Shown piece after piece: positions 55,996 through 64,000 of a DNA stretch of 64,000 bases. The translations under genes and the position numbers were made by a program. The stretch covers positions 34,188,427 to 34,252,426 of the forward strand of contig OX442315.1 in the NCBI GenBank assembly GCA_949358305.1. Reading direction: 5' to 3'. The stretch's first letter is position 1. Each line of letters opens with the position of its first letter. The stretch comes from Strigamia acuminata. Its lineage: Eukaryota > Arthropoda > Chilopoda > Geophilomorpha > Linotaeniidae. The notes beneath the pieces are model-generated. The model had not been told where the DNA came from. It did not search any database and was given only the letters and a program-made list of their open reading frames with translations.

Positions 55996-57850
55996 AAACC
56001 CTTATTTTTGTGCGTTGAAATTGAGCCAAAAGGGCTACCCACTTGTACATTTTCTGGATCTACGTTCTACTGGTTAATGTAGACAATAGAGCAGTTATCA
56101 ATTAAACAGCTGGCTTTTTTACAGCTGCTGTTGCTGGCACTTTTTGGCACGCAATTTTTAAAATTGTTGTTTTGTAAGTAGTTTTTGAGTGGAATGGTTA
56201 TAGTTCTGTACTTTTTTTAATTTTTTTTTTTAATTTGCGGTATACATTTTGAACAATGTAAAAGAAAACGTATCTCAGAATGTGATAAGATAAAAAGTGA
56301 AAGTAGGTTGTCAAAAAGACAAGGAAGTCATTTCTTTTTATGATATGACCTGCAAATAGGAGGAAAAGAAAGAGCCCAAAGAAATGTAATAGAACGCAGA
56401 AAAATGATTAAAAATTTGAAATAACTCGAATGAAATTTTAGCAAATTGGCAAAAATAAATAAAATTTTACTCGGATGACGAAATTTCAGCGGCAGAAAAG
56501 CAAACTTTTCTAAAAAATTCACGTTCAAGATGAACTAAATATTTTTTGTTTTATATTGACATAAAATTTTATTATTGAGCAAATAAAACGAAGTGTATGC
56601 CAGTTTAAGGCTCGTTAATAAGATTTACGCACTCAAAATTAGGATAAAGCTGCATGTGCAACTGAAGTCTGTCTCAGGTCATCCTTGCTGTTTTATAACC
56701 CTAGGTTGAAGCGTCTTTACTGCCTTTTCTGTCTTTTTATGTCAAAGAAGTGTAATACCGTATACGCAGTTGCTAAGCAACCATTTCTCCTCAAGCATTT
56801 AATGAATTAATTATTCAATACAACGTTTAATTGCATGTTAGTTTCAATTGATGAGAAATGCCTCTCGAAAAAATTAGCTGCTTTTGAAAAGTCATTTAGA
56901 GTTTAGGCTTAACAGCATTTTTAAAGTATTTGACTGAAGGTTGCCTCGGTCTAACCTGTGATGACCTCAAATATACCTATTTGAGTGAGCACCATGTTTC
57001 CAAATGATCTGAGAACAAGAGTAAATATTATTTTATGTTTTATTTCAATGTATGTTGATCGCCTCGGTCTAACCAAAGACCTAAATACGACTGGACTGCG
57101 CACTGCAAATGGCACCTGGCTTGTGAGCGGAAGAGGCATTGTTGGGATGAAGTGGCCATCATGGATTTAGCTACTGTTTATTAAACTCTGTATTGTAGAA
57201 TTGAAGTAAGGAAATTAAGTTGGTATGTAAAAAACTGTACCAAGTGATGGTGAATCCAAAAGGGCAATTCACCACATTGTATATTTTGTTACATTTATGT
57301 GAGTTTACGTTTTTTAGGTCCAGATGTGTCTCTATGACGGTCATAATCTTTCCACAGTTGTGGAGTATTTGCTGTTATTTTATGACCACATAAAACACAT
57401 GACCATAAAAAAATTAGATTGTTGAAGTTACTTACACTTACAATTAAAAACGTACAATATTGGGTTTTCTTGAAACTTTTGTTGTAACTTGGTGATTATA
57501 GTATTGTGGAGAACCATGTTGTTAAGTGTGTTAAAAAAGATAAAATTTTGTCATAGTTTTGCTCTGTTGTTAATGGGGTTTCATTAACAGTCTACTTTGG
57601 AATTGTATAAATTCGCACTAGTGAATTTATCACGTGATACCCAGTCATCCAATCATGTGCATAATTGTAAAAACACAAAAGACGAAAAATGAAAAATGGC
57701 AAAACCAAGCAAACAAAATGGAGGCGATCATGCTCAATCTCGGTGGTCATGCCAAATAACTCACGATTTGCTGAATTATTTGTGAATTTATAATACCTAA
57801 ATAAACCAAAATCGACGAGTACACTGTGTTATAATCGTGTTTATTGTCGC
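55996..57850. other. Non-coding stretch, no gene recognised
   Basis: Contains a MITE family B fragment at about 56870-56935 and a repeated GCCTCGGTCTAACC (56943 and 57061). No gene recognised. Confidence 0.45.
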
Positions 57851-57990
57851 TAGATGCATTCAAAAACTAAAATATTTTGTGTTTTACTTCAATTTTAAAA
57901 CAAAAATGACATCATTTCCTGTTTGAACTCATGTTAAGACTTAAAATACACTAAAACTAAAATTATTATTTTTATTTTTGAATGCAGCTA
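57851..57990. mobile_element. MITE family A, copy 2
   Basis: 140 bp, ends CTAGATGCATTCAAAAACT and TTTTTGAATGCAGCTAG; core as in 13842-13979. Confidence 0.8.
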
Positions 57991-58559
57991 GTGAAATGCT
58001 GTAGAAATCGTGTTAAACAATAGGTAAGCTGTGAAGTATTCGCGGATTTCTAAAGGAAAGTGATATTTAAAAATAAATAGAATGAATAAAATTGGGTCCC
58101 CGAGTTCTTCGGAACAGTTTCCCGAGCAGTTTTCCTTTGAAGTGTAAATCCGTCAAGGTGAGGAAAATAAGTTTGACTATGGTTGTGGGTAGTATTTTTA
58201 ATTAAAGGCCCATTTTATGCCTAAAAATGTTGCTGATACAAATGGGAATCAGAATCACGTGATTAAGTACCACTATAGTGAAACTAAACATTTACTGTAT
58301 AACATAACTGTGTTCTGCAAACGGAATTTTTCATTTTCTCGTTACACTAATTGCAACATAAAACCGGTCATAATTTACAAAACAGAACAGTGGTGTGCAA
58401 GGAAATTTTTTTTCATTTTCTCGTTTCACTTAAATGTAACATAAAATCTGTCTTCATTACAAGGAAAAAGTACCTGCCGCAAACTGCAATATTACACGCT
58501 ACAAAATGTCTTCAGAGTCAAGAGCGTTAAACTTGCTTCTTTTTACCATAAGGTGTACA
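57991..58559. other. Non-coding stretch, no gene recognised
   Basis: Short frames only. An imperfect duplication around TTTTTCATTTTCTCGTT lies near 58326 and 58408. Confidence 0.4.
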
Positions 58560-58818
58560 AAATACCTGGTCTTGACAACAGCTGTAGGAGAGGTCTTAGG
58601 AATGACTCACCTGGTCCAATTAGAAAGCAGAAGTTAAGCAGCAATGGGCGACCTGCTGGGAATCCCAGTTGTTTTCTCATCCTTGTCTGATTGAGATACT
58701 GTTTGCGTGGCAAGAACATCTGCCACACGCCTCCAACTGGGTTTTCTGTGGTTTTTCCAGTTCTCGCATTGGTGTAAATGCAAGGTTGGGTTCTTAAGAA
58801 AGTTGTTCCATCATTCGC
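58560..58818 (+). mobile_element. 5S-rRNA-derived SINE, copy 2
   Basis: Plus-strand copy. The head reads AGAAGTTAAGCAGCAATGGG, then CGACCTGCTGGGAATCCC, again 5S-like (AAGTTAAGCAGC, GGGAAT). The body matches the reverse complement of 51190-51462. The two copies differ by many substitutions, so both are old. Confidence 0.82.
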
Positions 58819-58894
58819 AGCGTGCATGGCCTAAATCGCTAGATAAGCAGTCTACTGTATTTACAGGGACTTGATCATGCGAAGTGTCAAATTA

Positions 58895-59234
58895 CCGTAT
58901 TTTATCGAGTAAGAGCCGCGGCTCTTATTCAAAACCGCCATAAATTAGTTGCACACTATTTATTCTTAATTTTGCACTATTTTTAATTGTTTTCCTCACT
59001 ACTTTTTTCCGCACTTACAGCAATTACAACTTTGGTTTTTCGTTAGTTACATTTGTTTAATGAAACAAACGAAGTCTGAACGTTACGAACGAAGCGTACG
59101 TTCATCGTTCTTGAGGTTAAATACGGAAACACTACCGTACTTTTGCAGAAATACGGTATTCTTGGTGTCTCAGCCGCGGCTACTATTCGAAAGCAGCTAC
59201 AATTCGAGGGCGACTCTTAATCAGTAAAATATGG
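58895..59234. mobile_element. MITE family C, copy 2 (340 bp)
   Basis: Ends CCGTATTTTATCGAGTAAGA and inverse CCATATTTTACTGATTAAGA, flanked by TA (58893-58894, 59235-59236). The perfect palindrome AAGAGCCGCGGCTCTT lies just inside the left end. Pogo-like by its TA target and CCGTA ends; no transposase. Confidence 0.88.
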
Positions 59235-59236
59235 TA

Positions 59237-60864
59237 TTTATACTTACGTATACTCTTGGTCATCTTTTGCAAGCTTGTTAACTTGTATTGTAAAATGTTT
59301 ATTTTTCAATGAAAGGAATGTTTTAAGGAATGGCTTTTGAACGGACGAGTCTTGCTTTTGCATCGAGAACTTGGAAGCTGCAGAAAACCAAGTTAAAGGT
59401 GGGTGGAAGATGTACTGGCCATGGGAGTGTGTCTTAAATCAGACAAGGTCGAGGTCAACCATCCAACTGTATTGACCAAAGTCAATGCTATTAACTTGTG
59501 GGATCAAGTTGGAAAAGGTCGTTCCAATCACCAACAGAGCGTTGGAAAAATGAACCGGGAAATAATTTCTGGTTTTAGATAATTCCATTTGCTGTTAAAT
59601 TTATTTCTGATTGAGTTTGCATGACAAAATTGATTTTTTGCAATCAATCTGCGCTTCCAGTGAGCAAAAACGTGTTTAAAATTGCAGTTAAACATGTGTA
59701 AAGAAATGATGATCAAATATGCAGTTTTCTGGCAGATAGCAAACGATTTCGTTAGAGAGGATCGCAATACATGTAGTCGTCAATAAATTGAAGATTTGCA
59801 GCTCCATTGATTGTGGACGTGTTGGAACTGGCAGTTGAAGATGTCCTCGAATGTACACATTGGATATCCGTTGATGGATATCCAGGATGTCCACCAATCT
59901 TGAATTTATTGGTGTACTTTGCAAAAGAACGTCATTTCCTGTTTTGAAAAGCGCCAAAGCAAGGAAAGCGGATGGTTGGTAGCAGAGGATGGTTGGTAGC
60001 AGAGGATGGTTGGTAGCAGAGGATGGTTAAAGGAAAACTAAAGGAAAACAATATTGAATGCGCTTAATGGTTTCACCAGAACTTTAGTTCTAAATGGGTT
60101 CTTTGCTCTCAGCCCGTTTGACGTAATATAAACGCGTTGAATTTTTTATGTCTAGTTTTCGGTTTTTAGATAAAACCTATTGAAACATATCCAAACGTAA
60201 CCTGAGGAGAATTGCAAGTGTTTCAGCAGATCTGCCAAGCAGATAATTTGAAATGCGATAGCGCATTCAACAGACGACATTTCGTATCAGATATAGCATG
60301 GAAATTGAGGTAAAAGAGAGCTCATGTATACCAATTTATCCCCCTTGATTGTATAATAGGTGTAATTGGATATACTTAAACTTCCGCGCATTTATAGTCT
60401 CAATTTGAAGGTAAAAGAAAACGTGAATGCAATAGCCGTGAGCAGCGCTTGCTAACATTTTACGTTTCATTTGATGGTCAACCTTTGAGCCCGAGCGTTT
60501 CCTGCTCCTCATCTGACAAGCGCATTTTGATAGCACTGCCAGCCTGAGAGGCAATAACTGCAACTGCATCAGCTTTAAGAATTGGTCATTGGAGGAATAA
60601 TTTTATAATTAGGCAGAAATCGATTGGTTGTTCGGTATAATAATTCAATCACAGTTCACTTCTAATCCGCTAAAACGTTGCCGAACATCATTTCTAATGC
60701 TTTGGGACATGGGCTAATAATCGATTATTTTCTTCTGATAACGTAATGGTGATGTTATTTTTAGCTGTGAGACAGTCTTGGCAAATCCAGGCATATGCAA
60801 GCCATTACGAAAGGTGCATTTAGAATTTTTTTTATTTAATTTGCGGTTAATCATGTTTTGTTGT
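59237..60864. other. Non-coding stretch, no gene recognised
   Basis: 59968-60028 is a 17-bp microrepeat (GGATGGTTGGTAGCAGA, about 3.5 copies), followed by GAATGCGCTTAA at about 60055, the type of end seen at 31905. No gene recognised. Confidence 0.45.
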
Positions 60865-60868
60865 TTAA

Positions 60869-61500
60869 CACTAGAACGGCCAGACCGGTCATTTTGACCG
60901 GAACAGCTGTTTAAACAGCTGCAGCAATAAACCCAATGGGTTTACGGTGCTGCTAATTTGTGACTTTAGCTGATTTATGATGCTTTATGTCATAAATCAT
61001 CCAAAGTTGAATTTTTCTTAAGAAATAATAAAAAAATAATGAATTGACCTAGAACGGCCGAAACCGGTTAAAATGACCGGTTGAAATCACCTGAACAATA
61101 TGTGCACCAAACTACACTAAACGTGCACCAAACGTGCACCAAACGTGCACAATATGTGCATACAACGTTTTGGCATCAAACTGATTCAGTAACACGCGAA
61201 ACTTGCGAAGAAAATACCAAAACAAAAATTGATGGCTTTTATAAAATCTGATAAAATTAAAAACGGAAATTTAATTTTATCAGGTTTTATAATAACCATC
61301 AATTTTTGTTTTGGTATTTTCTTCGCATATTTTGCATGTTATTGAATCAATTTGATGCCAAAACGTTGTTTACACGTATTGTGCACGTATTGTAAAAGTA
61401 TTTTGCACATTTGGTGCACGTACTGTTCACGTTATTGCAACCGGTCATTTTAACCGGTTTCGGCCGTTCTAGGTAGGCCGAAATTCCGGCCGTTCTAGTG
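60869..61500. mobile_element. piggyBac-like non-autonomous element with TTAA target
   Basis: Ends CACTAGAACGGCC and GGCCGTTCTAGTG are exact 13-bp inverted repeats flanked by TTAA on both sides (60865-60868, 61501-61504), the target duplication of the piggyBac superfamily. Inside is a second, perfect 36-bp inverted repeat beginning CCTAGAACGGCCGAAACCGG (left about 61049, right ends about 61473). No transposase frame. Confidence 0.9.
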
Positions 61501-61534
61501 TTAAACGTTTTGCGCATGCCCAGGTAGAAATAAG

Positions 61535-61647
61535 AATAAGAAATTTAGTTTTGGTGTTTTAACATGGGTTTAAACAGGCAATGATGTCATTTTTGTTTTA
61601 AAATTGAAGTAGAACACAAAATATTTTAGTTTTTGCATGCAGCTACT
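61535..61647. mobile_element. MITE family A, copy 3 (inverted, one end lost)
   Basis: Reverse complement of the core of 57851-57990 (ATTTTAGTTTTTGCATGCAG at the right). The left terminal sequence is replaced. Confidence 0.7.
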
Positions 61648-62136
61648 GAAAACTGACTAAATCGGTCGCCATTTTCGAAGTTAGATTGAGACGAGCTGTT
61701 TAGAATGGTGTTTAGTCCAAATTTATGAGTGTGCCAAGTGTTTCAACATAGTGTTTTATCTTGAGATAAAGAATGAATGATTGGAGAGAACGAAGCGCTG
61801 TGACACTGGGGATCTTCAAACCGTTGTTTTGTCTGCTTACAAAAGCCGGTGAAAAGCTTCTATAGGTTGGACATTTCATATGCTCTAGAATACAATATCG
61901 GACAGGAAAAAAGAGAGTGAAAGTTCAAGATGGAGTCACAGAATGTGACAAAAAGGTGTCAGGTTGTGCTGTTGGCTGCTTGAAATGACAACAAAGCAGG
62001 AATGATATGATGCTATTGTTGAACAATGTACTCTTTTAGTGGTTGGGCGCATTTTTCAACTTTTTTTCTAAGGAAGGACTGAATTTTCAACAGATATTTG
62101 ATATTTGGTGATTTTAATATTCGGTAATATCCAGTT

Positions 62137-62887
62137 CTGCATTTTATCGATTAAGAGCCGCGGCTCTAATTCAAAACTGCCATTTTTGTCAGCAATTACA
62201 ATTGTGGTTTTTCGTTTGTTACATTTGTTTAATGTAACTAACGAAGTATGAACGTCACGGACGAAGTGTACGTTTATCGTTCGTGAGGTTAAATACGGAA
62301 ACAATAGGGAGTTTGCGGGATGCATTTTTCTCTTACAGTTAAAAAGACTATACGGTATAAAAATAGTGTAAGGGAAAAATGATAAATTAAGTTTTTGCGG
62401 GCTGCACTTTTCCCTTATCACTACACTATTTCAGCCAACTACTGACAGTTAGTAATTTTGGGCCTAAAAATTCAATTTGGGTTGTAAATGTGCAAATTTC
62501 TGCATAAAATTCCATTATTATGCCTATAAAGTATGGTTTTGGGCCTAAAATTCAACTTTGGGCCTCACTTATCATTCAATCTACGTACCTATGGCTGTGA
62601 TGTGTTTGATTGGGACAACAAAATAATCGCCATTTACAATGGGCGGAGCTAACAATGTAGTGTTCTCAATTCTGATTGGCTTCGCTATATTTTAATTTAG
62701 TGTTGAAAACAATACACTAAAGAAATTTCCCTTACGATACGGCACTAAAATAGTGTATCGTGGAGCAAAATAAGGGAAAAATGCATCCCGCAAACTCTCT
62801 AATAACGTACTTTGGCAAAAATACGGTATTCTCGGTATCTCAGCTGCGGCTACAATTCGAGGGCGACTCTTAATCGGTAAAATACGG
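62137..62887. mobile_element. MITE family C, copy 3, split by a nested MITE
   Basis: Left end CTGCATTTTATCGATTAAGA, right end inverse CCGTATTTTACCGATTAAGA followed by TA (62888-62889). The core reads ACGGAAACAATA, is broken by 62307-62799, and resumes TAATAACGTACTTTGGC, exactly where copy 2 is continuous (about 59130-59140). Confidence 0.85.
62307..62799. mobile_element. MITE (GAGTTTGCGGGATGCA ends) nested in family C copy 3
   Basis: 493 bp. Ends GGGAGTTTGCGGGATGCATT and inverse GAGAGTTTGCGGGATGCATT, with TA on both sides (62305-62306, 62800-62801). Internal repeats of a GGGCCTAAAATTCAA motif lie at about 62460-62570. Confidence 0.88.
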
Positions 62888-62889
62888 TA

Positions 62890-64000
62890 TTTGGTATTTG
62901 ATGATTTTATTATTCGTTAATATTCGCTATTCAGTATCAGTATTCGGTGATTTTACTATTCAGTAAATATATCGATATTTGATGATTAAAACATTTGATA
63001 AATATTCGGTGTAATCATGAGGATAAACTTGGTTCAATCTCTACCAATTATCTTTTCTTGCTGACATCTATGAAACCTTAGAAGGTTTTTTGTGTGTGTA
63101 ATTTAGATGTAATTTCGATCAATAATGAGTGTGAATCGATACACAATTGTTGTACTGACTTAATGATAACGGCTAAGTGTCCTAAAGTGACTTTTTTCAA
63201 CCGGAAATGATGTATCTGAGATGACTCCCCGTACTTAAGTGCAGTGCATTGCAGTCGTGCGCAACATGCTTAGGTAACTTCAATTTCGGACGATTTAAGA
63301 GCATTCATTTTAAGTAAGTGACATTTTTAACTGTTCTTCTAAACAAAATTGAACACCTCGTAACAAAATTGCTACTCCGAGGGATCACTGCCACTTTAAG
63401 CATTCCTTTGCCTCGTGCAGACGTAGACTCTTAAAAGGTCGAGGTTGTTTTTCTTCTTCGAGGGAACAAGATGAAAATTGATAATGGCTGAAAAGGTCGA
63501 AAAGCTTAGTTTCTAAATTAAAAAATAAATGAATAAGCACGTGGAGAAATTGCTCATTTGATAAATTAAATTGAAAACTAAAGCTCGTCGATGCATCAGC
63601 GGGGAGTTCAGTTTCAAATTATCATCTGTTTAGTTTCGAAAAAGTAATTTAAAAGTTTATGGGTTTTTTTTTTCTTTTTTTTGTGCGAAATTGTGGAAAA
63701 ATATCGTTTGATCTTTTGATCTTTTGACAAATCTCGTGGCGTATCTTGACCGATCTCGCAAGTTGCACGCAATTTGTAAAATCTCGTGACAAATCTCGGG
63801 GCATGTCTCGCGTTAATTTCGTGAAATCTCGAGATAAGTCGCGCGCAATTTAATGATGGTATTTGTAGCTTTGTATGAAGGTATATTTAAAATAAATGAG
63901 TCTTATGTGTGTGAGATTTACATTTTATCAATTTTATAATAATTTGTATGGTATTCGTTTGTCACAGTATCTTAGTGTTGAATTTATGTCATTTGAAAAG
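62890..64000. other. Non-coding stretch, no gene recognised
   Basis: Two short repetitive zones: TATTCGGT/TTTGATGATT motifs (62890-63010) and a run of AATCTCGTG-like motifs every 20-30 bases (about 63728-63842). No gene recognised. Confidence 0.45.

Overview
The window looks like invertebrate animal nuclear DNA: AT-rich, transposon-dense and almost without recognisable host coding sequence. Evidence for a eukaryote is direct: two full-length LTR retrotransposons, a canonical GT-AG intron, a 5S-rRNA-derived SINE in two copies, and cut-and-paste DNA transposons with their diagnostic target-site duplications (TA, TTAA and 8-bp hAT type). A degenerate CCTAA-rich tract weakly suggests an arthropod-type telomere motif. 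No lineage can be fixed from the sequence alone.

Layout. 1-6220: non-coding DNA with two A/T-rich tandem arrays (about 21-bp and 20-bp units). 6222-12614: Gypsy-1, a Mag-like Ty3/Gypsy element with one intact 1687-residue Gag-Pol frame, 264-bp LTRs that look identical and a 5-bp target-site duplication (TSD). 12615-33780: a graveyard of small DNA elements: three hAT elements with 8-bp TSDs, a decayed Tc1-like element, a pogo-like element with a broken transposase and its MITE relative, and several long-inverted-repeat MITEs. 33781-45886: Gypsy-2, a 12.1-kb Ty3/Gypsy element on the minus strand with 4-bp TSDs.

Gypsy-2 is the most interesting object. Gag and Pol overlap and are joined by a textbook -1 frameshift signal (A AAA AAC, then a 6-nt spacer and an 11-bp stem). 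Downstream of pol, where env would sit, lies a large third gene with its own 282-nt GT-AG intron and no clear signal peptide or envelope architecture. Its two LTRs are mosaic: identical through U3 and the promoter, but strongly diverged and of different length beyond the predicted transcription start.

46040-64000: a near-perfect 17-bp array, then a CpG-rich block (about 46700-47990) with a TATA-like motif and a consensus splice donor. This is the best candidate for the promoter and first exon of a host gene whose first intron would run to the right. The rest holds more MITEs, a 20-bp array, two 5S-SINE copies, a piggyBac-like TTAA element, and a MITE inserted inside another MITE.

How the parts relate: Gypsy-1 looks recently active and could act alone. 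Gypsy-2 keeps open frames and a complete expression strategy (promoter, primer-binding site, frameshift, splicing). The DNA elements are non-autonomous or broken here and would need transposases encoded elsewhere.
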